Assembly: GCF_900116615.1 (NCBI RefSeq)
Contig: NZ_FPBF01000002.1
Coordinates: 372,001-436,000, forward strand
Direction: 5' to 3'
Length of the DNA stretch: 64,000 nt
From: Algoriphagus locisalis
GTDB taxonomy: Bacteria > Bacteroidota > Bacteroidia > Cytophagales > Cyclobacteriaceae
Shown here: in pieces, positions 34,761 through 44,645 of the stretch
Position numbering within the stretch: position 1 is the stretch's first letter
Layout of the letters: the number at the start of each line of letters is the position of its first letter
Translations under genes and position numbers: made by a program
The notes under the pieces: generated by a model
The model's input: the letters and a program-made list of their open reading frames with translations, nothing else
Databases searched by the model: none
What the model was told of the DNA's origin: nothing

Positions 34761-35667
34761 TGTCTTGCTCTCCACTTTTCTTTCTTGGATTTCTTCCTTC
34801 TTCAGTGTCGATACTGTTTAGCCGCTTGATTTTGTTGATATCAAAATCATCTCGGACTTCTTTTGGGAGATTATCATCAGCGGAAATTTTGGAATATTCC
34901 TCCTTGATATTGTTTAAGTCACGGACTGCATCTTTGTCATTAGGATTTCTGGAAATTCTACGTTCTACTTGTTTTTGAACCTGTTTGACAGCTTGCAAAT
35001 AGCCTTTACTATAAGCCTTTTCTTCCTGGCTTTCCTTACCCAACATCTTTTGCACACCTGTGATCAGCAAGTAAGATATCCCTCCATCAAGCAATACCGA
35101 TAGGACTAAACCCCGATTGTTGGACCGAATGCCTTTGGGTGCAGAAGGTGAAAGTTGAAATTCGGTACCGTCTCCTAATGCCACGACTTCTCCTTCCTTG
35201 TATTTCTTTTTTTGCTGCGGACTAAGCGCTTCCCCATTGACCTCTTGATGAGCTGTAATATCCCTGGGATTGTAAGACAGAAATTGCTTGGTTCGATGAT
35301 CGTACTCTATGATTTCTGACTGAATATTCCCATCCTTATCCACGTAGCTTTTCTTCAAGTTTGCCAATTTCTTCTTGACCAATTGATTTCGTTCTGATTC
35401 GCTCAAATCTGGATGAGGGTTCGCTTCTCTATAGACAGGATCAATTCGTAAGGACGGGTTCCCATCTTCTCCTCGAACTATGGAAAGTCTTGCCGGCAGC
35501 TTATCTATCTGGATCTCTTTCCCCTTCAAATCTTTCAATTCGACGATATCAGTCATTTTCCCATTTTTCAAGGCATGGACTTCTTTTTCCGGAATGGTAA
35601 AATTTCCGTCTTTGACGATTCCGAAAATCTCCAAATCCCTCATTGGTAATGCACTTTGATTTTTCAT
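34738..35667 (-). CDS. DUF4099-family protein of conjugative elements
   Basis: 309 residues. The N-terminal MKNQSALPMRDLEIFGIV and ...LPARLSIVRGEDGNPSLRIDPVYREANPH (read in pieces) match the DUF4099/DUF3945 proteins found near mobilisation genes in Bacteroidota elements. One hydrophobic segment (GLVLSVLLDGGISYLLITGV) is followed by a charged coiled-coil tail. It may bind DNA or the membrane; the role is unknown. It starts 4 bp after the M23 peptidase stop. Confidence 0.8.
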   Translation of the reverse strand: MKNQSALPMRDLEIFGIVKDGNFTIPEKEVHALKNGKMTDIVELKDLKGKEIQIDKLPARLSIVRGEDGNPSLRIDPVYREANPHPDLSESERNQLVKKKLANLKKSYVDKDGNIQSEIIEYDHRTKQFLSYNPRDITAHQEVNGEALSPQQKKKYKEGEVVALGDGTEFQLSPSAPKGIRSNNRGLVLSVLLDGGISYLLITGVQKMLGKESQEEKAYSKGYLQAVKQVQKQVERRISRNPNDKDAVRDLNNIKEEYSKISADDNLPKEVRDDFDINKIKRLNSIDTEEGRNPRKKSGEQDNDQERDI

Positions 35668-35671
35668 ATTG

Positions 35672-36301
35672 TTATTGGTTTGATATATAGGTTAATAGCT
35701 CTTCTTTACTCGAAATCCTGGAAATCATCTGGATGAAAAGCGTAGGGCTGATGTACTTCTGCCCCTTTTTGATGGTCAAATGAAGATGATCCCCTGTTGA
35801 CCTTCCTGTACTTCCAGAAATTCCGAGCACAGAACCTGGTAAAACACTTTCGCCTTTCGATACAGACACATAGGATAGATGACCGTAAACAGCCTCGTAC
35901 TTTCCGTGCTGTACTTTGACAAAGTTTCCCAAAAGTGGATCTGTTCCTACCGATTCAACTCTACCGTGCAGCATAGAATAGACTTTGGATCTATTGGTTT
36001 TAAGATCAATTCCTCGATGAAAGGAGCGATCCTTAGTAATCGGGTCAATCCGATGTCCATACCTCGATGTCACGGAAAAGCTATCCAATGGGAGAGAGGC
36101 GAGCAAAACCTTATTCTCTTTTTCAATCGGCTGAATCAGTTGGGAATAATTGCCCAAATTATCCGGGACTGTTTCTAGGGAAACTGCCTGTCGCATCACT
36201 TTTACTTTAGGAATTCCCTTTTGGAATTGATGGGTATTGAATTGTGCAAATCCATTCTGAGAGGCAAGAAGAAAAAGAGCCATACCTATAGTCCAATTCA
36301 T
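35672..36301 (-). CDS. M23-family peptidoglycan metallopeptidase
   Basis: 209 residues with a signal peptide (WTIGMALFLLASQNGFAQ). The LytM zinc site is complete: FHRGID supplies His-x3-Asp, and GDHLHL supplies the HxH pair. SRYGHRIDP and VKVQHGKYEAVYGHL are family landmarks. In a transfer operon this enzyme probably opens peptidoglycan locally to let the type IV secretion channel assemble. It lies 12 bp downstream of the coupling-protein gene. Confidence 0.92.
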   Translation of the reverse strand: MNWTIGMALFLLASQNGFAQFNTHQFQKGIPKVKVMRQAVSLETVPDNLGNYSQLIQPIEKENKVLLASLPLDSFSVTSRYGHRIDPITKDRSFHRGIDLKTNRSKVYSMLHGRVESVGTDPLLGNFVKVQHGKYEAVYGHLSYVSVSKGESVLPGSVLGISGSTGRSTGDHLHLTIKKGQKYISPTLFIQMISRISSKEELLTYISNQ

Positions 36302-36313
36302 AGAAGTTTTGAT

Positions 36314-38311
36314 TTAATCTACAGTAGCCATTTCTCGATGTCTTTCAATGATTTCAGTTACTTGACAGTGAATTTTCTCAAAGTTCTTTTCTAATATTTC
36401 CTCCTTTTTCCCTTTGAAATCATAGTATTTCGGAGTAGTTCGATAAGAGCTTTCCTCCTGCTTTATTTCCTTCATGTCAAGATTTACCCGACAATGCACG
36501 TTGGAGGTTTTATATTTTCCGTCGAATTCAGTTCCCTCTGTAGCGATTATCCCGGCAATCTCCCCTGTATGCATGGAGGCAATTTTTCCTGCAGGAATAA
36601 GCGGTTCGTACTTTTCGCTGTAGGACACCGACGTTCTTTCTCGATCAATGGAAACACTCTGTCCTAATTGCTTTCGCTTGCCAAACATCATTTCCAACCA
36701 AGACAAAGTATCCTTATGCCGAACTGAGCCACAAAGGACATTTCCGATTACCGAAGTCATGGTAGAAGCCGTTTCTTTCCCCTGTAACTGGTTCAACTGA
36801 GGCAATTCTTGGAGCCCCAGCAACACAGCTACTTTATTACTTCTTGCAGTTGAAATCAGATTTTCGATTTTGTGGATGTAAAAGGTCGGTGCCTCATCCG
36901 CAATCAGGGCAGTTGGCAGATTCCCTTTGGTGTTGATCAAACGAGTGAGTCTATTAATTACAACCGAATAGCATGTCCCGGTAATACTTTGTGTTTCGGT
37001 ACTATTGGCCAGGACCAAAACAGATGGTGAGTTGGGGTCTGAGATTTTGAGGTCAAAATCATCTCCACTGAATACCCAGGCTGTTTCCTTGTTGTTAAGT
37101 CTGGATAGGAAAATTTTCAGGGTTCCGACCTGACCTTCCAGTTGCTTGAAAACCTTCTTTTCGTAGGCACTTCGAAAAGGAGAAATCATTGACCTGAGCT
37201 CTGGGTATTTGGTTAGGCAGTCGAAAATATCCTCATAGTCTCTATTGAGGAAATCCAGCACATGGGCAAACGTCGAGTACTTTCCTTCCTCATACCTGGA
37301 CACAAAGAATATACAAGCGGAAAGAAAGTTGATGGCCGATTGTTCAAAGAATTTGTCAGCTCCTCCCGAGGAATCGGATTTTTGAAGAGACTGGAAAATT
37401 GCCTCTGCAGTTTCGGATGCATTAGCAACTGTTTTCAGATAACGTCTATTGATTGGATTAATCCGTCTGGAGTACTCTACCTCATCCAAGTTAATTACAT
37501 GGAATTTGAAATTTGAATTTCTCTTTTTGTCTTGAGCTTTCAGGTAATGGAAATAAGCGATCTGCGCCAAATCAGGAAACTTGAAATCATACAGACACAT
37601 CGTAAATCCTTTTCCGATCATCTGTCGGATAAAGGGATTGATCACCCCAAAAGACTTTCCGGAACCAGGTGTTCCGATCACAAAGGTTCCACGGAATGGA
37701 TTGACTAAATTGATCCAACCGTTACGGACTTTTCCCTTGTAATAGAATTTCATGGGGATATTGACCGAATAGGGATTTTCGATCTTCTTTTTATCCTGCA
37801 TAAAGGATTCTCCCTCGATATTCCATTCATCCTTGCCCAGTCCGGATTTGATCATTTTGGACACATTGTCCAATGATGTATGAATTAGGACAGCCCCAAT
37901 GAATGTACTCAAGATGTAACCGACATTTTCAATGGAAGTATAGTCGATTACCAAAAAAGAGTTTTCCAAGGTGTAGATATAGACCGATCCAAAAAAAAGG
38001 ATCAGCCCAAACGCCAAGGGAAAAATGATTTGGTTTTTCGGATTTAGATCCAGGTTCTTTTTGGATTTTGTACCGATGGTAGCAAGGCAAATCGCAAATA
38101 GGATGGCGATCTTCCCAATTAAGACATTTTGATAGATTTTCAGATTAAGGAGTCTATCAAAAAGCGGAAAAAGAAATTTCCCTATCTCTTCCATTTCCAT
38201 CAGCTTCGGAGCATAGACAAACATTAGAATGTCCATGAACACCATCAGATAAACGATGAATTGGAATGTACCATGAAGGCTTTTTAACTCTCTTTTCTCA
38301 TTCATGCCCAT
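36314..38311 (-). CDS. VirD4/TraG-family type IV coupling protein
   Basis: 665 residues. Four hydrophobic segments in the first ~150 residues anchor it. Walker A reads GTPGSGKS (about 213-220), Walker B is ALIADEAPTF, and LGLQELPQL follows. This is the DNA-pumping ATPase that delivers the relaxase-DNA complex to the channel (called MobC in CTnDOT-type elements). Three bp separate its start from the TraN stop. An ATG two codons later (MNEKREL) is an alternative start. Confidence 0.93.
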   Translation of the reverse strand: MGMNEKRELKSLHGTFQFIVYLMVFMDILMFVYAPKLMEMEEIGKFLFPLFDRLLNLKIYQNVLIGKIAILFAICLATIGTKSKKNLDLNPKNQIIFPLAFGLILFFGSVYIYTLENSFLVIDYTSIENVGYILSTFIGAVLIHTSLDNVSKMIKSGLGKDEWNIEGESFMQDKKKIENPYSVNIPMKFYYKGKVRNGWINLVNPFRGTFVIGTPGSGKSFGVINPFIRQMIGKGFTMCLYDFKFPDLAQIAYFHYLKAQDKKRNSNFKFHVINLDEVEYSRRINPINRRYLKTVANASETAEAIFQSLQKSDSSGGADKFFEQSAINFLSACIFFVSRYEEGKYSTFAHVLDFLNRDYEDIFDCLTKYPELRSMISPFRSAYEKKVFKQLEGQVGTLKIFLSRLNNKETAWVFSGDDFDLKISDPNSPSVLVLANSTETQSITGTCYSVVINRLTRLINTKGNLPTALIADEAPTFYIHKIENLISTARSNKVAVLLGLQELPQLNQLQGKETASTMTSVIGNVLCGSVRHKDTLSWLEMMFGKRKQLGQSVSIDRERTSVSYSEKYEPLIPAGKIASMHTGEIAGIIATEGTEFDGKYKTSNVHCRVNLDMKEIKQEESSYRTTPKYYDFKGKKEEILEKNFEKIHCQVTEIIERHREMATVD

Positions 38312-38314
38312 TTT

Positions 38315-39151
38315 TTAAAGTGTGTCTGCATTTAGAAGATCGGAGTATTTGACCCGCATCTTGAGTGATCTCCCACTGATTTGGGATTCTGTCAATTCGA
38401 TAGTAAACACCTTGGAATTGGGGAAAGTCACCTTTTTGAAGACATAGATATTTCGATATTTCTTATCAAAGCTCTCTGTCGAAAACAGTTGGTATTCGGG
38501 TTCAATCTCTATGGACTGAACATTGGTAGCCTTGAGAATTCTCTTATCCTCAATCTTAAACCTGAGCTGGTCCAGGTCAAACTTTAGGTTTGTTTTGTTT
38601 TTGAAGGAGATGTCCAAAAAGATATAATCATCAACCGTATAGATCTTGTTGACTTTCCCCGTGATGCCGTACTGAGTGCTTTGAGTGATTTTATTCTTTT
38701 TTTTATCCTTGAAAGCTTCAGTTGCAAAAAATCGAAGTTCCTGATCACTCATGGGAATCTCCCCTACCTCCAATGGATTCGTATTGATAGGAAGGATTTC
38801 AATCTGAGTTTTCAGTTGGCGTTCGTCATGTGAATACCAAAGATCATATTGGGCAATAAACTTCTGGCCTATTATGGTCACCACTCCAAGGGATTTATTA
38901 TATCCGTTCAAATCAGAAACACTGTCCCGGACTGCCTTCACTCGAAACACATTTTCCAAGGGAATATCCCCGATCATATCGTTTGTGGAAATATCTACAT
39001 ACTGGATCGGTTCCGGAGAAAGGAAATGGAGGGATATTTCCTCGTCAATGTAAACTCTGGGAAGCTGTGTTTTCAACAAGGTTCCATTCTGTTGTGCAAC
39101 TACCGAGATGGAAATAGACAAGAATAGAAGAGTTATCAGTTTAAGTTTCAT
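38315..39151 (-). CDS. traN: Conjugative transfer protein TraN (VirB9-like)
   Basis: 278 residues with a signal peptide (LITLLFLSISISVVAQ). Mature sequence is beta-rich with PIQYVDISTNDMIGDIPLEN and an FTIELTESQISGRSL-type end, as in Bacteroidota TraN (DUF4138). It is the outer-membrane core component equivalent to VirB9. Position between traM and the coupling-protein gene is as expected. Confidence 0.9.
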   Translation of the reverse strand: MKLKLITLLFLSISISVVAQQNGTLLKTQLPRVYIDEEISLHFLSPEPIQYVDISTNDMIGDIPLENVFRVKAVRDSVSDLNGYNKSLGVVTIIGQKFIAQYDLWYSHDERQLKTQIEILPINTNPLEVGEIPMSDQELRFFATEAFKDKKKNKITQSTQYGITGKVNKIYTVDDYIFLDISFKNKTNLKFDLDQLRFKIEDKRILKATNVQSIEIEPEYQLFSTESFDKKYRNIYVFKKVTFPNSKVFTIELTESQISGRSLKMRVKYSDLLNADTL

Positions 39152-39157
39152 CGCAAA

Positions 39158-40381
39158 TCAATTTTGGTTTTGGATCATTTTTTCATTGTCCTGAAGCTCG
39201 TTTGGATCGATCAGGTAAACAGAGGTTCCATACTTAATATTAGCCTTGTTCTTCTTGATGGTTTTGGAAACAGCCTGGGAAGTTGAAGTGAACATTCGTT
39301 GAAGCGCAGACATATACAGCTGGCTCAAATCATCTGAGTTTTGCTGCATATTGATATTCATTCCACCGGTGGTATTGCTTCCGAGTTCCTTGGAAAACTC
39401 CCGAAATGCAGAGGCAGGAACATACAGCCCTTCCATTCCATCTACGTCATGAATAGATAGCTTGATTGGGAATATCTGATCACCGAGCATAACCGAAGAA
39501 ATAGTCAATTTCACCCGCTGAGCTTCATAGCCAGTGATCAGGGCATAGAGGTAAGTGCCTTTGCTGACTATGGCATTCCCGATTAGAATATCATCCAAAA
39601 GCCTGATTCTTAATCTTGCTCCTAGTGTCCCATTTTTAATATCCTGGTCAATGATCGCCTCAATAAACCTCCCCCTTTTCTCACGAGTGACGGTATTGAA
39701 CATTGTGGCCGAACCTGTGGTCTTTTGGACTCGATAAACCTCCCTTTCGGTTTCCTGCTTTGGTGCTTCTGACTCTTTCTCTTTTTGCTGTTGTTCCTGA
39801 AAGGACGGATCATTGGCTTTGGAGATGGAGTCTATCACAGCCATCTGAGCCTTGAAGAGATCCATCGGATCTTCGTATTTATTTGCTGGGCTAGTTGTTT
39901 TTGCTCCCTCCAATTGGTTGATAGCCTGCAACAGTTCTTCATCTTCTTCAGAAAAGCTTTTCTGCCTGGAACTTCCTTGGGAAACTGGTGGAACCGGGTC
40001 GCTGGATTTAGATGGGTTTGAATAAAAGCTTGAGTTTTTTAGGGCATTGTCAATGGAATCCAATAGCCTCTTTTCCTCTTCGTTGTATAGGCTCTTGATC
40101 TGACTGGATTCCTCGATATCGAGTTCCAATCCTTTGATGGCAGTGTAGCCGTCATTCTTCCTTTTATAAGTTTCCCGCGACGCATCCAGTTTTGTGTCAA
40201 TCGGTTTGTTTTGGATCTTTTCTGAAACTTTCCCTATCTGAGCCTGGATACCGCTTGTTCCCTGAATGGGTTGGTTTGGGCTGTCCTTGCTGAATGATTT
40301 ATAGCCGTAAAACAGCAAACACAAAAAGGGAAGCATGATAATCGGCAGAATGTATTTTGGCTGTTTAAAGTCAATGTTCAT
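39158..40381 (-). CDS. traM: Conjugative transfer protein TraM (VirB10-like)
   Basis: 407 residues from ATG 40381, chosen because MNIDFKQPKYILPIIMLPFL starts just before the membrane helix; an ATG 13 codons upstream is possible. A single N-terminal helix is followed by a long Gln/Glu/Ser-rich linker (about 50-210), then a beta-rich domain (GTLGARLRIRLLDDILIGNAI in pieces), as in TraM/VirB10. It spans inner and outer membrane and senses energy. It overlaps the upstream gene by 11 bp. Confidence 0.9.
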   Translation of the reverse strand: MNIDFKQPKYILPIIMLPFLCLLFYGYKSFSKDSPNQPIQGTSGIQAQIGKVSEKIQNKPIDTKLDASRETYKRKNDGYTAIKGLELDIEESSQIKSLYNEEEKRLLDSIDNALKNSSFYSNPSKSSDPVPPVSQGSSRQKSFSEEDEELLQAINQLEGAKTTSPANKYEDPMDLFKAQMAVIDSISKANDPSFQEQQQKEKESEAPKQETEREVYRVQKTTGSATMFNTVTREKRGRFIEAIIDQDIKNGTLGARLRIRLLDDILIGNAIVSKGTYLYALITGYEAQRVKLTISSVMLGDQIFPIKLSIHDVDGMEGLYVPASAFREFSKELGSNTTGGMNINMQQNSDDLSQLYMSALQRMFTSTSQAVSKTIKKNKANIKYGTSVYLIDPNELQDNEKMIQNQN

Positions 40382-40808
40382 CTTCTTTCGGTTGATTGTT
40401 AAAGTATTGCAATTGTTCAATCGCTTTTTCTAGGTAAATGGAATCTTCTTTTGAAATGGATTCCTGGGATATGATCCGTTCAATCTGAGTCTTCAATTCG
40501 TTCATCTGAATTGCCCGAGAAGAGAGTTCTTGCAGGGCTGAAAGTTCACCGCCCAAATCACTGGGAATGGCATTCAGTCCTTTTTTATTGCCTTGGGACT
40601 GATCGCCCGATGTGGGCTTAAGGACAAAAAAGGTCAGAATGAAAGAAGCCACAATAAGAAGGATCATAACGCTAAAAATTACTTTCGCATGCCGGTCCAG
40701 AAAGGCCCTGGCCAGCCCCTCGAGTACTTTTACCTGTGGCGAGAATTCATTTTTGAATTCTTGGAACACGGTCGTGTCTCTTACTTTAGAAGGTATTTTT
40801 CGAAACAT
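40371..40808 (-). CDS. TraL-position single-helix membrane protein
   Basis: 145 residues: cytoplasmic basic N-terminus, one membrane helix (VIFSVMILLIVASFILTFFV), then a periplasmic helical tail rich in Gln/Glu. No family was firmly recognised. It lies between traK and traM, where traL is in CTnDOT-like operons, and overlaps both. Confidence 0.65.
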   Translation of the reverse strand: MFRKIPSKVRDTTVFQEFKNEFSPQVKVLEGLARAFLDRHAKVIFSVMILLIVASFILTFFVLKPTSGDQSQGNKKGLNAIPSDLGGELSALQELSSRAIQMNELKTQIERIISQESISKEDSIYLEKAIEQLQYFNNQPKEDEH

Positions 40809-41394
40809 TGGAGAGGTCTTTATTTTCTATGGTTTTCCAGTTCGTGATCAATACCCCATGGCTGTTGTTTTCGCTCCTGGGTATATCGATCAAATCACCC
40901 TCAGTGACAATAGATCTGGTGATCGTTGCGCTTCTTCGGTCGATCTTCTGCTTGCCGTAATAGCGGAACCTGTTTTGGTCAATTACAATCGAATCTGTCT
41001 GAATAGACAAAACTGAACTTGATGAAAGGATGGAATTGAAATAACCTTTCTCTTTCAGGTTGTTGTATTGGCCTACTCCGGTTTCATCCACAAAGTACAT
41101 GGCCTTTTCCATCTGATATTCGATGTGTTTATCATCGGGAGCCAGGTTAAAAAAGAGGCTGTGGAACAAGTCCACTGCTGCTTTGTACTCTGCTGGTCGG
41201 TTCATTTGCATATTGGTCTGCTTCGCCAAAATGGGAATGTCGTTATCCAGGATATAGATGGACTGTCTCGCGTTAGCTACCTGTTGATAGGCATAGGCTG
41301 ATACAAACCCGCAAATGATGATGGAGGTCAAAAAACTTCCAATAGAAAGTATGGTTGCCAACCTGATTTTTGATTCTATGTTTTTGATGATCAT
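40786..41394 (-). CDS. traK: Conjugative transfer protein TraK (VirB8-like)
   Basis: 202 residues with an N-terminal membrane helix (SFLTSIIICGFVSAYAYQQV) and a periplasmic alpha/beta domain containing IYILDNDIPILAK and RPAEYKAAVDLFHSLFF, both typical of TraK. It corresponds to VirB8, an assembly scaffold of the inner-membrane complex. It starts 2 bp after traJ. Confidence 0.92.
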   Translation of the reverse strand: MIIKNIESKIRLATILSIGSFLTSIIICGFVSAYAYQQVANARQSIYILDNDIPILAKQTNMQMNRPAEYKAAVDLFHSLFFNLAPDDKHIEYQMEKAMYFVDETGVGQYNNLKEKGYFNSILSSSSVLSIQTDSIVIDQNRFRYYGKQKIDRRSATITRSIVTEGDLIDIPRSENNSHGVLITNWKTIENKDLSNVSKNTF

Positions 41395-41396
41395 GC

Positions 41397-42551
41397 TTAG
41401 ATTACTTTAGCTCTGGAAATGGTTTTGGTTGCGGATGATCCCATTCTTCCTGCAGTGGTTGCAGCTGATGAAATACCTGAAGTAGATATGATCCAAGTGG
41501 ATATGGAGGGAACTGTCAGAATTGCAATGGCACTGACGAAAAAAGCGACGATGACCAGCCCGAAGCTCAGCAAGCCATTTCCTGCAAACCAAGCCATCTT
41601 TTCAAGCCTATCCACTCCGCCTCCTGTGGAAAGTAAATACTCATACTTATCGATTTCAACTTCCAAAGCATATTGCTGGAGCCTTCCAGTGATATATAGG
41701 ATCAAAAAAGCGACACCTACATAAAGATTGACCGAGACGAAACGGGCTATCCAGGTAGTAAAAGCATCTCGAAAAGCCGGTAGGATACTGACCACCACCG
41801 CAAAAGGACCAAGAATGACCAGCACAGTAGAATAAATGATCTGGATCATGAAAATGATATAGACGCAAATCCTCAGAATCCACATTGCAATCAGTTCAAT
41901 AATCTGAGTTACCAGCAGTTGAAGACTGGTTTGCATTCTGATCCGCATTTGCATAATCGGTGAAAGGATTTGGTCTGAAAAGAACCCTTTTACACCGTCC
42001 ACGATCACAGTTCCCAAATCCTCATCTGAATCCTCAGCCTGATCCGAAGCCATTTCAGTTACTGCTTGGTATTCTACCAGCTGATCACCCATCTCCACCA
42101 TATAAGCGGCACGGTCAAGACGAAGAGAATTATTAGTGTCGTTCTGCGTACTGAATAGAGCTTCTGTCTTGGCCGCAATTAAATCAGTGGGAAAAGCAAT
42201 GATCTGACAGAAAATTGGCCACCACATGAGCAGGATCACCAAGGCGAAGGGTCTTAAAAGCGGCATGATTTCCAACCTCTTGTCCCCTGCCATCATTTCG
42301 TAGCACTTTAGACTGAAAAAAATCAGCATGAAAATACAGGCCAAGGTCTGCGCATCCCTGATAAAAGGGTCGGAATGAGCAAATCCATAATCTCTCATTT
42401 CTTCGAAAAAGGTCATCACACCTCTATCGTAAATACTGTTTCCCTGCAAGTAGCTGATAGTCTCCTTGTACTCGTCATGGTTGACAGACTGGGCAAATCC
42501 CGTGATCGAAAAGCCCAGGAACATTAAAATTCCGGTGAAAAGCTTCTTCAT
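41397..42551 (-). CDS. traJ: Conjugative transfer protein TraJ (VirB6-like)
   Basis: 384 residues with a signal-like N-terminus and about six to seven hydrophobic segments (FMLIFFSLKCYEMM, FALVILLMWWPIFCQII, ILRICVYIIFMIQIIYST, LGPFAVVVSILPAF, GNGLLSFGLVIVAFFVSAI). The long multi-helix region with WIARFVSVNLYVGVAFLIL is characteristic of TraJ. It forms part of the inner-membrane channel as VirB6 does. ATGA overlap with the previous gene. Confidence 0.92.
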   Translation of the reverse strand: MKKLFTGILMFLGFSITGFAQSVNHDEYKETISYLQGNSIYDRGVMTFFEEMRDYGFAHSDPFIRDAQTLACIFMLIFFSLKCYEMMAGDKRLEIMPLLRPFALVILLMWWPIFCQIIAFPTDLIAAKTEALFSTQNDTNNSLRLDRAAYMVEMGDQLVEYQAVTEMASDQAEDSDEDLGTVIVDGVKGFFSDQILSPIMQMRIRMQTSLQLLVTQIIELIAMWILRICVYIIFMIQIIYSTVLVILGPFAVVVSILPAFRDAFTTWIARFVSVNLYVGVAFLILYITGRLQQYALEVEIDKYEYLLSTGGGVDRLEKMAWFAGNGLLSFGLVIVAFFVSAIAILTVPSISTWIISTSGISSAATTAGRMGSSATKTISRAKVI

Positions 42552-43330
42552 TTCAGGACTTGGGTTTGGTTGGCGATTTTTTTGGCTATGTCCACTTCAT
42601 CTTGCGAATTAGAAATAGTGATTTCACCATTTTCTTTTCGCTCATGGAGCTTCCGGAAGGCTAGCATATTGGCTGACATATCCAGCTTATATTGCCATTT
42701 TTCAAGGATATCCCTCATTTCAAGCATAATCCTGTGGTACATCAGGATTCGCTGACCTCGCTCCATATCTAGGGTCTTTGAAAAACCGTACCGCTCTGAA
42801 AGAGAAGCCATGTTATCTAAATACCATTGATAGGCTCCATGGTCGGTGATGTACTCCACCACCTCTGGGGCACTTCCCTGAAAAGCTGAGGAAACTGGAT
42901 CTTCCAAAGGCTTGAGTTCCTTCTTATAATAGAGTTGATACAGAGGATCCGAGGCCGAAAGTGCACCTGAAATCCGAGCCATTTCTGCATTAGCCAAATT
43001 CTTAACGGTATCCGAATGCTGTTTATAGTAGTCGGAAGAGATCTGCATCGCAGCAGCCAACCCAAGCCTCTGGGTCTGCTCTCCTGTGGGTGATAAAGGT
43101 CTTCTGTCCAGGTCAGGATAATTGGGATGCAATGCCCATGTTGAGTACCACAGGTAGTTAATAGGGATCCCTAAAACTTTGATGGGCTTTGGATAAAACT
43201 TGTCTTCATCCCATTGCTTGAAAACCATTCTTTCCTGTTGGGCTATGATGGCCTTATCCTTAATTAGAGTTTGTCCATGACTCTTGAGACTAATGCAAAA
43301 AATGATTGAAATTGTAAGTAAGATTCTCAT
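42548..43330 (-). CDS. TraI-position secreted protein (DUF5045-like)
   Basis: 260 residues with a signal peptide (ILLTISIIFCISLKSHG). The mature part includes FKQWDEDKFYPKP and NYLWYSTWALHPNYPDLDRRPL, resembling DUF5045 proteins of Bacteroidota transfer operons, then a helical region. Function in transfer unknown. ATGA overlaps with neighbours on both sides show tight coupling. Confidence 0.7.
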   Translation of the reverse strand: MRILLTISIIFCISLKSHGQTLIKDKAIIAQQERMVFKQWDEDKFYPKPIKVLGIPINYLWYSTWALHPNYPDLDRRPLSPTGEQTQRLGLAAAMQISSDYYKQHSDTVKNLANAEMARISGALSASDPLYQLYYKKELKPLEDPVSSAFQGSAPEVVEYITDHGAYQWYLDNMASLSERYGFSKTLDMERGQRILMYHRIMLEMRDILEKWQYKLDMSANMLAFRKLHERKENGEITISNSQDEVDIAKKIANQTQVLK

Positions 43331-43995
43331 CGTGTTAGAGTTTTCTTCTTGATGATAATTTCATTGACTAGCCCTAAATCCTTATTGATATAGGATTGAT
43401 AGGGATTAAGTGATCGGATTACACCATTGGCTTTCGCCCAATAGATGCTGTTTTTTGCGGAAAGCATCAGAGCACGGATTACCTGCAGTTCCTTCTGGAC
43501 AGTATCTAAAAGTTCGTCCCGGACATTGTAATTGATCAGCAGATTTTCACCTTCTTTTAAGATCAAGCTCGACACTTCGCTAGCAAGGTTGATGCTTCTG
43601 GATTTAGCTTGAGCAGTATATTCTTCGACAAAAAGAAATAGGAGTGGATTATCAGTGGCAAGCTCGAATGCCTCAGCTGAAATTGATTTGATATCAAGAA
43701 CAGTCTCTGCAATCATCTTTACCTGAATTGCATCCTTAAATCCCTCATTGACCTGGGTCAGAGACTTAACTATCATTGTCTGAACCATCGCCAAACTGGA
43801 TGAATTGACAACGATATCATCAGTATTTTGCTTGATGACATCCAGCGTTTGGTGATACCCTATTTCGCTGACATTCCTCATAGCAGCATTGGCATTGACA
43901 ATCGCAAAATGGTTTCTGTCAAATACCACTGTCACTGATTGAGAATATGCCTGGGCGACATTGATAAACAGCAAAAAGAAAATGAGCTTTTTCAT
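43327..43995 (-). CDS. Secreted transfer-operon protein, paralogue 3 of 3 (VirB5/TrbJ-like candidate)
   Basis: 222 residues with a signal peptide ending AYSQ. Helical mature part with NPLLFLFVEEYTAQAKSRSINLASEVSS and the family end SLNPYQSYINKDLGLVNEII...KTLTR. It shares the order and spacing of these blocks with the two genes upstream (43992 and 44642). Position after VirB4 suits a VirB5/TrbJ-type minor pilin or pilus-tip protein, but no Pfam-level match is claimed. Confidence 0.65.
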   Translation of the reverse strand: MKKLIFFLLFINVAQAYSQSVTVVFDRNHFAIVNANAAMRNVSEIGYHQTLDVIKQNTDDIVVNSSSLAMVQTMIVKSLTQVNEGFKDAIQVKMIAETVLDIKSISAEAFELATDNPLLFLFVEEYTAQAKSRSINLASEVSSLILKEGENLLINYNVRDELLDTVQKELQVIRALMLSAKNSIYWAKANGVIRSLNPYQSYINKDLGLVNEIIIKKKTLTR

Positions 43996-44645
43996 CTGGA
44001 AAGTGTTTTGGCGTTCTGAATGATTTCGTCTACCAGTCCCATTTCTGTTGCCACATATCCCAAATAAGGATTGACCCCTAGTTTTTCCTGCAAATGATGC
44101 TTTAGAGATTGGGAAGCGTTGTAAGAAATACCATTGATGTCTCTCAGCTCCTCAATAATGTACTGAAAAAGAATCCTTCGATCTGAGACTTTCATTTGGT
44201 TGACTACTCCTATGCTGGCCGAAAGACCGAGGAGGTAGTTCATCAATGAATAGGATCTTTGGACAAAGAGCTTTTCCGTCTTGACGGCAAAAAGGAGTAG
44301 AGCAGGATCTTGCCTGCAGTAATAGAGGATCTGCTGTTGGTTGTCAATGATGGAATTGACCAAGGGCCCAGCCGTTGTACCTATTCCGATTGCATCGATG
44401 ACAATAGAAAGCTTGGCAAAGCGTTCCTGAACCGTTCTGTATTTTTCTTTGACCGTTTTAACCAGGTTGTTATTGACCTCCTCATTGACAGCATTTTTTC
44501 CCTGATTTGTTTTTGCCTCCTTTTGCAAATTGTACTCGGACTTAGATTCCTCTACCAACTGATGAAGTAAGGCTACATTCGTTTGCGCAAGACTTGTCCC
44601 GATATTGGCAAACAGAATAATTAAGCTTAGAATCAAGGTTTTCAT
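43992..44645 (-). CDS. Secreted transfer-operon protein, paralogue 2 of 3
   Basis: 217 residues, signal peptide ending SLAQ. DPALLLFAVKTEKLFVQRSYSLMNYL and the C-terminal VNPYLGYVATEMGLVDEIIQNAKTLSR are the same two blocks as in its neighbours. The N-terminal half (EESKSEYNLQKEAKTNQGKN) is the most divergent and more charged, which may mark a different partner. ATGA overlap on both sides. Confidence 0.65.
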   Translation of the reverse strand: MKTLILSLIILFANIGTSLAQTNVALLHQLVEESKSEYNLQKEAKTNQGKNAVNEEVNNNLVKTVKEKYRTVQERFAKLSIVIDAIGIGTTAGPLVNSIIDNQQQILYYCRQDPALLLFAVKTEKLFVQRSYSLMNYLLGLSASIGVVNQMKVSDRRILFQYIIEELRDINGISYNASQSLKHHLQEKLGVNPYLGYVATEMGLVDEIIQNAKTLSR